64,000 nt of DNA from SZUA-309 sp965233675. GTDB lineage: Bacteria; Pseudomonadota; Gammaproteobacteria; Pseudomonadales; Azotimanducaceae. The first letter of the stretch is position 1. Each line of letters begins with the position of its first letter. Positions 31,805 through 40,904 of this stretch are shown piece by piece. The stretch lies in NCBI GenBank assembly GCA_965233675.1, contig OZ247498.1, forward strand, positions 2,976,001 through 3,040,000, read 5' to 3'. Below the pieces are notes generated by a model. It was not told the origin of the DNA. It made no database searches and was given only the letters and a program-made list of their open reading frames with translations. Position numbers and translations under genes: made by a program.

Positions 31805-31852
31805 CCAGCCGGGCATTAGCCAGCCGGGCATTAGCCAGCCGGGCATCAGCCG
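31793..31852. repeat. 15-bp tandem repeat (four units) spanning the lepB stop codon
   Basis: Three identical units GCCGGGCATTAGCCA and a fourth with two changes. Each unit in the lepB frame reads Ala-Gly-His-stop-Pro, so the real stop is duplicated in frame in the next two units. In the fourth unit TAG has become CAG. Confidence 0.9.
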
Positions 31853-31865
31853 GCGGACCCTGCGG

Positions 31866-32123
31866 CTAACGCCGTCTGCCGGTCCGAATCAGCCAGATCA
31901 GCATCCCCGCCAGCACCCCGAAGACCGCGAAGAAGAACACGAACGCCAGACTCGTCTTCAGGTAGCCGAAGAGTTCGGCGGTATCCACCCCATAACTCTG
32001 GGCCAGCCAGTAAATGCCCACCGCGACGGCGATGCTGCCGAGCAGGACCGTTCGGGTCAGCCGGCCTGACAGGCGGGTGGTCGCCGTTTTGCCTTTTTTG
32101 TCTTCCAGAAGATTGTCGACCAT
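31866..32123 (-). CDS. Small two-helix membrane protein, unknown function
   Basis: 85 residues with a basic N-terminus (EDKKGKTATTRLSGRLTR), two hydrophobic helices (TVLLGSIAVAVGIYWLA and TSLAFVFFFAVFGVLAGMLI) and a basic C-terminus (RTGRRR). Both ends would stay in the cytoplasm by the positive-inside rule. I do not recognise the family. It converges on lepB and is divergent from the pentapeptide gene with a 70-base gap. Confidence 0.7.
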   Translation of the reverse strand: MVDNLLEDKKGKTATTRLSGRLTRTVLLGSIAVAVGIYWLAQSYGVDTAELFGYLKTSLAFVFFFAVFGVLAGMLIWLIRTGRRR

Positions 32124-32193
32124 ATATGCTCGCGGCGGCTCAATTTGCCTTGTGGTTTACTTGCGGTGACCCCGAGCTTCCTAAAGTAGCCCA

Positions 32194-32856
32194 ATGCCAG
32201 AGTCATTTCACGATCAGGATCTCAGCGGCGCGGATTTCGCCAACGCGGATCTCAGCAGGGCCACCTTCGAAGGCTGCACGCTCACCGGCGCAAACTTCCG
32301 TCATGCGGATCTCACGGAGAGCCTGTTCCTCCAGTGCCGGGCTTTACCGGAGGAGAGGGAACTGGATTTCTCCTACGCCACCCTCAAGGAAGCCCGTTTC
32401 GAACGCTGCGATCTGACCACCGCGCTGTTCTGCCACGCCAGCGCCTACGATCTGGCTTTCGATCGCTGCCAGATCCAGGGCGCCGACTTTTCCAGTTGTG
32501 ACTTCAGTCTGCCGATCCGCGGTGCCGCCACACTCGCCAGCTTCCGCATGACGGACTGCAACTTCTCCTTCGGCGATCTCTCCAATACCTATCTCAATGA
32601 GTGCGTGCTGACCGGCAACCGCATGATCGATGTGCTCGCCCACAACTGCACCCTCACTGATGCGGATCTTTCACAATCAGACCTGAACGGACTGACCGGG
32701 CAGGGACTCGATCTGGCGGGCGCAGACCTCAGAGGTGCGAGCTTCAACACCCTGGATCCCCGTCAGGTGAATCTGACGGGGGTCCGGATGGGGCTTGCCC
32801 AGGGTCTGTCGATTCTCGACCGCCTCGAAATCGTGATCGACCCCGAGACGGACTAG
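32194..32856 (+). CDS. Qnr-like pentapeptide repeat protein
   Basis: A 220-residue right-handed quadrilateral beta-helix built of A(D/N)LSX-type pentapeptides (DLSGADFANADLSRATF and so on). Beyond the repeats, it is colinear with Qnr proteins. It has an N-terminal coil, then DFSYATLKEARFERCDL, a QGADFSSCDF block, a DCNFSFGDLS block, and a C-terminal LDPRQVNLTGVRM with LDRLEIVID that matches the Qnr C-terminus. Qnr proteins bind DNA gyrase and topoisomerase IV and protect them from quinolones. No CTGT-N8-ACAG LexA box is visible upstream, unlike qnrB. Length equals Qnr (about 215-220). Whether it gives resistance is inference; it may protect topoisomerases from another poison. Confidence 0.88.
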   Translation: MPESFHDQDLSGADFANADLSRATFEGCTLTGANFRHADLTESLFLQCRALPEERELDFSYATLKEARFERCDLTTALFCHASAYDLAFDRCQIQGADFSSCDFSLPIRGAATLASFRMTDCNFSFGDLSNTYLNECVLTGNRMIDVLAHNCTLTDADLSQSDLNGLTGQGLDLAGADLRGASFNTLDPRQVNLTGVRMGLAQGLSILDRLEIVIDPETD

Positions 32857-32879
32857 CCTGGACCTGGACGGCCGATCGG

Positions 32880-33602
32880 CTAGTTGATCTCGATCAGCTC
32901 CACATCGAAGATCAGGGTGGAATTGGCCGGGATCGGTCCCTGCGCCCGCTCGCCATAGGCAAGCTCCGGTGGAATGAACAGACGCCACTTGGCCCCCGGC
33001 GACATCAACTGCAGCGCTTCCGTCCAACCGGCGATCACACCGTTCAGGGGGAAGGTGGCCGGCTGACCCCGGTCGTAGGAACTGTCGAACTGAGTCCCGT
33101 CAATCAGGGTGCCACGGTAGTGCGTGGTGACCCGATCGGAAGCCGTCGGCTTGTCCCCTTCTGCGGCGGTGAGCACTTCGTACTGAAGCCCGGAGGGCAG
33201 AGTGACCACCCCGTCGCGCTGGCCGTTCTCTGCCAGAAAATCTTTACCCACGGTGATGTTCTCCGAAGCCTTCTCCTGTTCTGCCGCCTGCCGCGCAGCC
33301 ACCAGAGCCTGCAACGCCGCATTCGCGTCTGCATCGCTGACCTGACTGTCGCTGCCGCCCAGTTGGTCTGCGATGCCGGCCTGGAAAGCCGTCAGGTCCA
33401 TGTCATCACCAAACTCCCGGCGGACATTGGCCGCCATGGAGTAACCAATGCTGTAGCTGGCCTTCTGCATGTCGGAGCTGAGCTCTGCGGCGGCGTGCTC
33501 GGCGGCCTGAACCTCCGCAATCGGCGCTTCGCAACCGGCCAGCCCGACGAGAAGTCCCGCGCCCGCCAGCATGCTTAAAGTCAATTTACCAGTCTTAATC
33601 AT
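32880..33602 (-). CDS. FKBP-type peptidyl-prolyl isomerase (FkpA/Mip-like lipoprotein)
   Basis: A 240-residue secreted proline isomerase and chaperone. From ATG 33602 it has a lipoprotein signal with lipobox LVGLAGC. An N-terminal helical dimerisation domain follows (KASYSIGYSMAANVRREFG, DANAALQAL). The C-terminal FKBP domain (residues about 140-240) has VTTHYRGTLIDGTQFDSSYDRG, VIAGWTEALQLM and IPPELAYGERA. This is the FkpA/Mip arrangement, active in periplasmic protein folding. The residues just after the cysteine (EAPIAE) do not give a clear inner membrane retention signal, so the outer membrane is likely. It is divergent from prc. Confidence 0.93.
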   Translation of the reverse strand: MIKTGKLTLSMLAGAGLLVGLAGCEAPIAEVQAAEHAAAELSSDMQKASYSIGYSMAANVRREFGDDMDLTAFQAGIADQLGGSDSQVSDADANAALQALVAARQAAEQEKASENITVGKDFLAENGQRDGVVTLPSGLQYEVLTAAEGDKPTASDRVTTHYRGTLIDGTQFDSSYDRGQPATFPLNGVIAGWTEALQLMSPGAKWRLFIPPELAYGERAQGPIPANSTLIFDVELIEIN

Positions 33603-34016
33603 CGGCCCGCGAAGTCCGCCTGGGCGGGTGCGTTCCGATCCGGCCCGGGGGCGTGAATACGTCATACCGTCTCCTAGTTCCGGTTGCTCAAAACCTGAAC
33701 ACCGGGTTACATTCCTTTCATATGACCCAATTTGGGATTTGGCTAGTCTCGCTGGAGAGGTTTGGGGGAACCTACCACGCGGCCAGGCATCAAATAATAG
33801 GCGTGTTCAACAAGCGCCAGACGATGTGCCCGGATACAGCCTTAGACTGCGGTCGCTGCCAGGATCGGCATTTCGACCGGAAAATCGATCGAATGGATGA
33901 CCGTGCAGACTGCGCAGAACATACAGCGAGTATCGTTAGCCGGGGCGCATGTTACCGCGCTCGACCACGCAGCGCGATCCGACAGCAATAACGCGATGAC
34001 ACAGCGAACAGGACAC
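33603..34016. other. Intergenic region between divergent fkp and prc genes
   Basis: About 410 bases with several overlapping short frames on both strands, none with a recognisable product. The frame of prc continues upstream to 33897, but the signal peptide and a ribosome-site-like ACAGGA place its start at 34017. The region should hold promoters for both genes; I could not identify them with confidence. Confidence 0.5.
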
Positions 34017-36290
34017 ATGCTAAACAGAAACATCATGCTCACCAGAGAAGACCAGCCGGCCGGTGCAGGAGATCTCAGATCACCCCGCCGGACGCTCGCC
34101 GCAGTACTGGCATTCGTTTCCACCGCTGTCACGCTCTCACTGAGCAGCGCAGCCTGGGCGGAGCCTGATGTTGCCACCGAGGCGGGCATCAACACGGCGC
34201 CTCAAGTCGCCATCTCCACCACGTCAGAACCCATCGACGAGGCCCGGGCCGAGATCGAAGTTCTCTCACCCCTCGACGTCCACCCCCGGACCGCACTGGG
34301 GATCGTCGATCAACTCCGGCACAACCACTATCTGAAAAAGCCGATGGACGATCAGCTTTCCAGCGAGATCTTCGAGAAGTATCTGTCGCTGCTGGATGGG
34401 GCAAAAGTCTACTTCACCGAAGCGGACGTTCAGGAGATGGAAAAGTATCGCTATCTGCTGGATGACGCCCTCGTTCGGGGCAATCTGGAGCCAGCATTCG
34501 ATATCTTCAACCGTTACCAGATGCGCCTGAACGAGCGTCTCACCTACCTGATCAGCGAACTCGAGGACGGTCTCGCCTATCTCGACTTCGAAGAAGACGA
34601 AGAAATCGAAATCGATCGGGAGAACGCCAGCTGGCCGGCAGATACGGCGGCGCTGGATGTGATCTGGCACAAGCGGCTCAAAGCGGCAGCGCTGAGCATG
34701 AAGCTGAACGGCAAGGACATCGAAGAAATTCAGGAACTGCTGACGAAGCGCTACAGCAATCGTCTGAAGCAGAGTCGTCAGACCAAGAGCGAGGACGCAT
34801 TCCAGCTCTACGTGAATGCCTTTGCCAGCACCTACGACCCGCACACTCAATACTTCTCGCCGCGAACGTCGCAGAATTTCAACATCAACATGTCGCTCTC
34901 GCTGGAGGGTATCGGCGCGGTGCTGCGCAGTGAGGACGAATACACCTCTGTAGTCGAACTCGTCACCGCAGGGCCGGCCGACAAGTCCGGTCTGATCAGA
35001 CCGAGCGATCGGATCGTCAGCGTCGGTCAGGGCGAGAAAGGGCCACTGATCGACGTGGTGGGCTGGCGCCTGGATGACGTGGTGGAACTCATTCGCGGAC
35101 CCAAGGGTTCCACCGTGCGCCTGGAGATCATCCCCAACGCCACGGATGACGACAGCACCAAAGTCATTCAGATCACCCGCAATACGGTGAAGCTCGAAGA
35201 GCAGGCCGCCCACAAGCAGGTGCTTGAAATCACCCACAATGGCCAGAACCGACGCATCGGCATCGTCAACATTCCCACCTTCTATGTGGACTTCAAAGCC
35301 GTGCAGCAGGGGGATCCGAACTACAAGAGTACGACCCGCGACGTGCGCCGGCTGATCGATGAGCTGAAGACGGAAGGCGAAGGCATTGACGGCCTGATCA
35401 TCGACCTTCGCAACAACGGCGGCGGATCCCTGCAGGAAGCGGACTCGCTGACCGGGTTGTTCATCAAATCCGGCCCTACCGTGCAGGTGAAAGCCGCCAG
35501 CCGCCGAGCCAACGTCTACGCAGACACGGACGGAGACGTCGCCTGGGATGGCCCCATGGCAGTGCTGGTGGACAGACTGTCCGCATCGGCCTCCGAAATT
35601 TTTGCCGGCGCCATTCAGGATTACGGCCGCGGCATCATCATCGGCAACCAGACATTCGGCAAAGGTACGGTGCAGACGCTGGTTCCGCTCAACCGTGGCC
35701 AGCTGAAAATCACCGCAGCCAAGTTCTACCGGGTTTCCGGTCAGTCCACCCAGCATCAGGGCGTGCTTCCGGACATCGAATTTCCGGAAACTTTCGATTC
35801 CGAACGGATTGGTGAAAGCGCGCTGGACGATGCGATGCCCTGGGATGTGATCCAGCCCGCCGTTTATCCGCAGACCAATCAGATCGAAACGCTGCTGCCG
35901 GAGCTCACCGCAGCGCACCTGGCACGCACGGCGGACGATCCCGACTTCAACTACATGCGGGCACTGTCGGACAAGGCCCGGGAGAATCGCGAACGCACCC
36001 ATCTCTCCCTGAATGAAAGCGTGCGTACGCAGGAGAAAGCGGCCGAAGATGAATGGCTGCTCAATCTCGAGAACGAGTTGCGCACCGCAAAGGGCGAAGA
36101 ACCGGTGGAAAGCCTCGATGCGCTGGATGATCTGCGAGAAGCCGAGCGGGAAGCAGACGAAGATCCGGACCCGAGCGAAGATCCGCTGTTGACGGAATCC
36201 GGCAATATTCTGATCGATATGATCACGCTCTCCCACCAGGTGGCCCTGGTGGAGCGCACGCCGACCGACGACGGCACCATCATTCAGTAA
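34017..36290 (+). CDS. prc: Tail-specific periplasmic protease Prc
   Basis: A 757-residue S41 serine protease that degrades periplasmic proteins marked by C-terminal tails and trims penicillin-binding proteins or peptidoglycan enzymes. The signal peptide is RRTLAAVLAFVSTAVTLSLSSAAWA. The N-terminal helical domain contains RTALGIVDQLRHNHYLKKP, and a PDZ domain lies around residues 295-372. The catalytic region has the serine cluster SASASE at 522-527 and the lysine in TFGKG at 549. A C-terminal acidic helical region completes it. ATG 34017 has AGGA 4 bases upstream; 34035 is a second option. Domain order and length match E. coli Prc (682) with a longer acidic tail. Confidence 0.95.
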   Translation: MLNRNIMLTREDQPAGAGDLRSPRRTLAAVLAFVSTAVTLSLSSAAWAEPDVATEAGINTAPQVAISTTSEPIDEARAEIEVLSPLDVHPRTALGIVDQLRHNHYLKKPMDDQLSSEIFEKYLSLLDGAKVYFTEADVQEMEKYRYLLDDALVRGNLEPAFDIFNRYQMRLNERLTYLISELEDGLAYLDFEEDEEIEIDRENASWPADTAALDVIWHKRLKAAALSMKLNGKDIEEIQELLTKRYSNRLKQSRQTKSEDAFQLYVNAFASTYDPHTQYFSPRTSQNFNINMSLSLEGIGAVLRSEDEYTSVVELVTAGPADKSGLIRPSDRIVSVGQGEKGPLIDVVGWRLDDVVELIRGPKGSTVRLEIIPNATDDDSTKVIQITRNTVKLEEQAAHKQVLEITHNGQNRRIGIVNIPTFYVDFKAVQQGDPNYKSTTRDVRRLIDELKTEGEGIDGLIIDLRNNGGGSLQEADSLTGLFIKSGPTVQVKAASRRANVYADTDGDVAWDGPMAVLVDRLSASASEIFAGAIQDYGRGIIIGNQTFGKGTVQTLVPLNRGQLKITAAKFYRVSGQSTQHQGVLPDIEFPETFDSERIGESALDDAMPWDVIQPAVYPQTNQIETLLPELTAAHLARTADDPDFNYMRALSDKARENRERTHLSLNESVRTQEKAAEDEWLLNLENELRTAKGEEPVESLDALDDLREAEREADEDPDPSEDPLLTESGNILIDMITLSHQVALVERTPTDDGTIIQ

Positions 36291-36300
36291 CCCTTCCTGC

Positions 36301-36339
36301 GCGTTCGGATCAGGCGTTCGGATCAGGCGTTCGGATCGG
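36301..36339. repeat. 13-bp tandem repeat (three units) just after prc
   Basis: Three consecutive units GCGTTCGGATCAG, the last ending in GG. They begin 10 bases after the prc stop codon and run into a hairpin. They resemble the short tandem duplications at the ends of lepB, yheU and the response regulator gene. Confidence 0.85.
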
Positions 36340-36356
36340 GCCGGTTCATCCGGCCC
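36338..36356 (+). terminator. GC-rich hairpin after prc, possible terminator
   Basis: GGGCCGG (36338-36344) pairs perfectly with CCGGCCC (36350-36356) around a 5-base loop TTCAT. There is no T-run after it, so intrinsic termination would be weak. It lies 47 bases past the prc stop and before the lon promoter candidate. Confidence 0.4.
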
Positions 36357-36384
36357 CGGTGATAAGCGCCGTTCGTCTCCAACA

Positions 36385-36411
36385 TTGAAATTTCCTCATC
36401 TGCCCCTAGAT
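36385..36411 (+). promoter_or_regulatory. Candidate sigma-32 (heat-shock) promoter of lon
   Basis: TTGAAA (36385-36390) and CCCCTAGAT (36403-36411) with a 12-base spacer resemble the RpoH consensus CTTGAAA then CCCCATnT, with a spacer at the short end. It ends 28 bases before the lon ATG. The downstream gene is an AsrA-like Lon, whose Pseudomonas relative is known to be heat-inducible, which supports the call. Confidence 0.5.
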
Positions 36412-36439
36412 AAGACAGACGGAGCATGAGGAACTTCAG

Positions 36440-38830
36440 ATGGATATTGATCAGCAGGGCGATGTGATCCAGCCGGAAGGCGCCGGCCAGATACTCCTGC
36501 CGAGCGAAGCGCACCCGAACATCATTCACGTATTGCCGTACGAACGTCCCTTCTTCCCGGGCCAGGCAATTCCTCTGGTGGTGGATGCCGAAACCTGGCG
36601 CCCTACGCTCCAGGCCATACAGAAACGGGAGCAGGACGTGCTCGGTCTGATCGCCTTGCGCGAGGACTCAGCGCTGACCGGCGCCAATGGCACGATCGGT
36701 CCGGACGACCTCCACGAGATGGGCACGCTCTGTCGGGTGCATCGCGTACACCGGGAAGACGATCAACTGCAGATCCTGCTGGAAGGACTGCAGCGGTTCC
36801 GCGTCCGCCGCTGGGTCACCGAAGCCCCACCGCTGTCCGCTGCCGCCCAGTACTTCCCCGAGCGCGTCCAGGCGGACGATGACGCACAGAAAGCCTATGC
36901 CGTGGCGATCATCAACATCATCAAAGAGCTGATCCCACTGAATCCTCTGTACGGCGAGGAACTGAAGATTTTCCTTGCCCGCTCCAACCCGAATCAGCCA
37001 TCGCTGCTGGCGGACTTTGCCGCCAGCCTCACCTCTGCGTCCCGGCCGGAACTGCAGGAAGTGCTGGAGACGGTGAACCTGCAGCGACGGCTCGAAAAAG
37101 TGGTGGAACTGCTGCACAAGGAGCTGGAGATCGCCCGCGCCCAGAACGAAATCCGGGCCCATGTGGAATCCGAAATCCAGAGCCACCAGCGGGAAGTGGT
37201 GCTGCGCCAGCAGCTCAAATACATCCAGCAGGAACTGGGGATCGCCAAGGACGACAAGACGGCGGAGATCGAGGAGTTCCGTCAGCGCATAGAAGATCTG
37301 GACGTACCGGCACCGGTCACCGAACGGATCGACGAGGAAATCAAAAAACTCGCCACTCTGGAACAGGGTTCGCCGGAATACGGGGTGACCCGGAACTATC
37401 TCGACTGGTTGACCAGCGTACCCTGGGGCAAGCTGAGCCAGGATACGGAAGACCTGACGAAAGCCAGCCGGGTGCTGGATGCGCACCACGAAGGACTCAC
37501 CGATGTGAAGGAACGGATTCTCGAGTTCCTCGCTCTGGGCATCATGAAAGGTGATGTGGCCGGTTCCATCATCTGCCTGGTCGGCCCGCCAGGGGTGGGC
37601 AAGACGAGTCTCGGTCGCTCCATCGCCGAATCTCTGGGCCGGAAGTTCTACCGGTTTTCCGTGGGCGGCATGCGGGATGAAGCCGAGATCAAGGGCCACC
37701 GCCGCACCTATATCGGTGCAATGCCCGGCAAGTTGATCCAGGCGCTGAAAGACACCGCTGTCGCCAATCCGGTGATCATGCTCGATGAGGTGGATAAAAT
37801 CGGCGCCTCCTACCAGGGTGATCCGGCCAGCGCCCTGCTCGAGGTGCTCGATCCGGAACAGAACGACAGTTTCCACGACCACTATCTGGATGTGGACGTG
37901 GACCTGTCCCGGGTGCTGTTCATCTGCACGGCCAATCAACTCGACACCATTCCCGGACCGCTGCTGGATCGCATGGAAGTGATCCACCTCTCCGGTTATC
38001 TGGACAGCGAAAAGAAAGCCATCGCCAGGAAGCATCTGCTGCCCCGTCAGCTCGATCGGGCGGGCCTCACACGAAACGATCTGAAAATTGCCGCACCGGC
38101 GCTCGCGGCGATCATCGAAGGCTATTCCAGGGAAGCGGGTGTACGCCGGCTCGAAAAGTCACTCGCCGCCATCGTTCGCAAAGCCGTGGTCAAGCTGCTC
38201 AAAGGCGCGAAAAAGCCCGTCCGGATCGATGCCGCCGACGTCGAAAGCTATCTCGGAAAGCCCATCTACGAGACAGAAGCTCTGCAGCACGGGGTGGGGA
38301 TCGTGACCGGCCTGGCCTGGACGGCGCTCGGAGGCGCCACCCTGCCGGTGGAGGCGACCAGAGTGCATGACCGGCGGGCCGGCCTCAAAGTGACCGGACA
38401 GCTCGGAGAGGTGATGCAGGAATCCGCCAGCATCGCCTACAGCTATCTGCGGGCCAATGCCGATGCGCTCGGCGCGGACCCGGTATTTTTCGATCAGGCC
38501 AACATCCACCTGCACGTGCCTGCCGGAGCCACACCGAAGGACGGCCCCAGCGCAGGCATCACCATCGCAACGGCACTGCTTTCGCTGGCGACGGGTAAGG
38601 CGCCGAAGCGCCGATTCGCCATGACGGGTGAGCTGACCCTGACCGGACAGGTCTATCCCATCGGGGGGGTCCGGGAGAAACTGCTTGCCGCTAAGCGGCA
38701 GAAGATCCGGCACGTGATCCTGCCTGCCAGCAACGAACGCGACTACGACGAGGTGCCGGATCACATCCGCAAAGGCATCACCGTGCATTTCGTGCAGCAT
38801 TTCGATGAGGTGGCCGCGCTGATGTTCTGA
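36440..38830 (+). CDS. ATP-dependent Lon protease, AsrA-like paralogue
   Basis: A 796-residue cytoplasmic AAA+ serine protease. The N-terminal LON substrate domain contains LPYERPFFPGQAIPLVV. The ATPase module has Walker A GPPGVGKT at 382-389 and KGHRRTYIGAMPGKLIQAL. The protease domain has catalytic Ser704 (DGPSAG) and Lys747 (GGVREKLL). The N-terminal block, the ITGLAWT-type junction and the C-terminal GITVHFVQHFDEVAALMF resemble the Pseudomonas AsrA (PA0779) protease more than housekeeping Lon, as I recall those sequences. A normal lon with clpX is expected elsewhere. A sigma-32-like promoter precedes it. Confidence 0.93.
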   Translation: MDIDQQGDVIQPEGAGQILLPSEAHPNIIHVLPYERPFFPGQAIPLVVDAETWRPTLQAIQKREQDVLGLIALREDSALTGANGTIGPDDLHEMGTLCRVHRVHREDDQLQILLEGLQRFRVRRWVTEAPPLSAAAQYFPERVQADDDAQKAYAVAIINIIKELIPLNPLYGEELKIFLARSNPNQPSLLADFAASLTSASRPELQEVLETVNLQRRLEKVVELLHKELEIARAQNEIRAHVESEIQSHQREVVLRQQLKYIQQELGIAKDDKTAEIEEFRQRIEDLDVPAPVTERIDEEIKKLATLEQGSPEYGVTRNYLDWLTSVPWGKLSQDTEDLTKASRVLDAHHEGLTDVKERILEFLALGIMKGDVAGSIICLVGPPGVGKTSLGRSIAESLGRKFYRFSVGGMRDEAEIKGHRRTYIGAMPGKLIQALKDTAVANPVIMLDEVDKIGASYQGDPASALLEVLDPEQNDSFHDHYLDVDVDLSRVLFICTANQLDTIPGPLLDRMEVIHLSGYLDSEKKAIARKHLLPRQLDRAGLTRNDLKIAAPALAAIIEGYSREAGVRRLEKSLAAIVRKAVVKLLKGAKKPVRIDAADVESYLGKPIYETEALQHGVGIVTGLAWTALGGATLPVEATRVHDRRAGLKVTGQLGEVMQESASIAYSYLRANADALGADPVFFDQANIHLHVPAGATPKDGPSAGITIATALLSLATGKAPKRRFAMTGELTLTGQVYPIGGVREKLLAAKRQKIRHVILPASNERDYDEVPDHIRKGITVHFVQHFDEVAALMF

Positions 38831-38944
38831 TCCCCGCAGGCGATCGGCCACCCGTTCAGGCCAGCACTGATCCGACAGAAATGCCACATTCTTTGCCGGC
38901 TGGCTTTGCTCTACCATAGTGGCAACCACCGCACTTGAGCTCAC

Positions 38945-40750
38945 GTGATCACCACGCCCGATACCCACGCCATCGCCATGATGGTGCTGACACTGATTGC
39001 GCTGATTCTGTTCACCCGGGACAGAATCCCTCTGGAGCTTTCCAGTCTGGGACTGATCGCCGTACTTGCCACCGGGTTCGCCCTGTTTCCCTATCCCGGC
39101 GTTGTGCCCTCGGATTTCTTCGCAGGGTTTGCACACGAAGCGCTGATCGCCGTCTGCGCCCTCATGGTGCTGGGTCAGGGCCTGGTTCGAACCGGGGCAC
39201 TGGAGCCGGTCGGCCGCCTGCTCGGCCGTTTCTGGGGTAAAGCGCCGTTTCTGTCATTCCTCGCCACGCTGCTGGTGGGGGCAGTGCTTTCCGCCTTCGT
39301 GAACAACACCCCCATCGTCGTACTCCTGCTGCCGATTCTGATCAGCGTCTGTCTGCGCACCTCCAGCTCGCCAGCGGCCGTGCTCATGCCCATGGGCTTC
39401 GCCACGCTCATCGGCGGCATGGCCACCACGGTGGGCACCTCCACCAACCTGCTGGTGGTCAGCGTTGCCAACGATCTCGGGCTCGAGCCCATCGGCATGT
39501 TCGACTTCGCGCTGCCGGCTGCGATCGCTGGCGGCGTTGCCATCGTCTACCTCTGGTTGATCGCGCCCCGCCTGCTGCCGCCGCGCGCGATTGATCTGGA
39601 CAATCCCTCACCCAGGATGTTCGAAGCCCGTCTACAGATGAACGAAGAGTCGCCGTTCATCGACCGCACTCTGGCGGAAGCGATCGCCGCCACTGAGGGT
39701 GATATGAAGGTCACCCGGATCCGTCGCGGAGAGAATTTCATCCTGCCGCTGCCGGACGTCAGGCTGAAACCCGGAGACCGGCTGCGGGTAAACGACACCC
39801 CGGTTCAGCTGAAGTCCTATGAAAACGCGCTTGGCGCCACCCTGTACTCCGGCGACCGGGAGGTGGACGAGGATCACCCACTGTCCGCCGACAATCAGAT
39901 GCTGGCGGAAATCGCCGTGGTCCAGGGCTCGACCCTGGACCGGGCCAACCTGAAGTTCGCCCGTTTTCTCGATCGCTATCAGATAGCCGTACTGGCCCTG
40001 CACCGCGCCGGACTGGATATCTGGGATGCCAACCAGGAAATTCAGGAAGTGCTGCTGCAACCGGCGGATATCCTGCTGGTCCAGGGTTCACGGGAGCAGA
40101 TTGCCAGTCTCAAGCAGACCACGGACTTTCTGGTTCTCGATGCCAGTGTGGATCTGCCGAAAAACGAGAAGGCGGGACTGGCGCTCGGCATTCTGATCGT
40201 GGCCATTGGCCTTGCCGCCACCGGCATCCTGCCGATCGCGGTCAGCGCGGTCTGTGGTGCCGCAATACTACTGGCCACCCGGTGTCTGAACCTGGGGGCA
40301 GCCATTCGGGCCATCAGCCCCTCCGTCTACTTCGTGGTGGTGGCCAGCCTGGCCCTGGGCCATGGGCTGGTGGTGACCGGCGCCATCGACTATCTGACCA
40401 GCGTGTTCCTCACTTCTACCGAGGGCGCCTCACCGACGGTGATTCTATCGGCCCTGATGCTGCTTCTGGCCATTCTCACGAACATCGTTTCCAACAATGC
40501 GGCCGCTGTGATCGGCACACCGATTGCTGTGGGGATCGCCATCCAACTCGGCCTGCCGGCTGAACCGTTCGTGCTTGCGGTGCTGTTCGGCGCGAATATG
40601 AGCTATGCCACGCCAATGGCCTACAACACCAACCTGCTGGTGATGAGCGCGGGCAACTACACCTTCGCCGAATTCGTGAAAGTAGGCATACCGCTGACCA
40701 TCCTGATGTGGATCACGCTCACCTGGGTGCTGAGCGCCATGTACTTTTGA
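38945..40750 (+). CDS. SLC13/DASS-type anion transporter with two RCK_C domains
   Basis: A 601-residue inner membrane transporter. Two membrane halves (residues about 8-205 and 405-600) flank two cytosolic TrkA-C/RCK_C domains (about 220-290 and 315-400). The motifs NNTPIVVLLLPI and, in the second half, NNAAAVIGTPIA are the paired sodium/anion-binding SNT-like repeats of the family. GTSTNLLV and YNTNLLVM are their partners. Homologues move sulfate, di- or tricarboxylates or similar anions with sodium; the substrate is not readable. GTG start at 38945. Confidence 0.9.
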   Translation: MITTPDTHAIAMMVLTLIALILFTRDRIPLELSSLGLIAVLATGFALFPYPGVVPSDFFAGFAHEALIAVCALMVLGQGLVRTGALEPVGRLLGRFWGKAPFLSFLATLLVGAVLSAFVNNTPIVVLLLPILISVCLRTSSSPAAVLMPMGFATLIGGMATTVGTSTNLLVVSVANDLGLEPIGMFDFALPAAIAGGVAIVYLWLIAPRLLPPRAIDLDNPSPRMFEARLQMNEESPFIDRTLAEAIAATEGDMKVTRIRRGENFILPLPDVRLKPGDRLRVNDTPVQLKSYENALGATLYSGDREVDEDHPLSADNQMLAEIAVVQGSTLDRANLKFARFLDRYQIAVLALHRAGLDIWDANQEIQEVLLQPADILLVQGSREQIASLKQTTDFLVLDASVDLPKNEKAGLALGILIVAIGLAATGILPIAVSAVCGAAILLATRCLNLGAAIRAISPSVYFVVVASLALGHGLVVTGAIDYLTSVFLTSTEGASPTVILSALMLLLAILTNIVSNNAAAVIGTPIAVGIAIQLGLPAEPFVLAVLFGANMSYATPMAYNTNLLVMSAGNYTFAEFVKVGIPLTILMWITLTWVLSAMYF

Positions 40751-40870
40751 TAGGAGCATTTTTAAAAAGAGTATTTCCAGAGGGTATGTCCAGCGGCCGT
40801 TGACGGCGACCGAACAGGCCTAAGCCCGGATCCGCTGACGATATCCGTTCGGAAATATTCCCGGAGAAGC

Positions 40871-40888
40871 CCGGCGGTAACGCCGGGT
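40871..40888 (-). terminator. Hairpin after the 44-residue gene, possible terminator
   Basis: CCCGGCG (40871-40877) and CGCCGGG (40882-40888) form a perfect 7-bp stem with a 4-base loop GTAA, starting 16 bases after the stop codon of the small gene on the minus strand. Downstream on that strand the sequence reads CTTCTCC, without a true T-run. Confidence 0.5.
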
Positions 40889-40904
40889 TCCGTTCAAGCA
40901 GGAT

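Noticed and set aside
32123..32194. A LexA (SOS) box upstream of the Qnr-like gene
   Set aside because: Looked for CTGT-N8-ACAG, as in qnrB; nothing close is present.
33653..33991. A 112-residue frame in the fkp-prc intergenic region
   Set aside because: No ribosome site and no recognisable sequence; overlapping frames on both strands show the same lack of signal.
34266..36236. A 656-residue minus-strand frame opposite prc
   Set aside because: Antisense shadow of prc, which has signal peptide, PDZ and catalytic residues; the shadow shows none.
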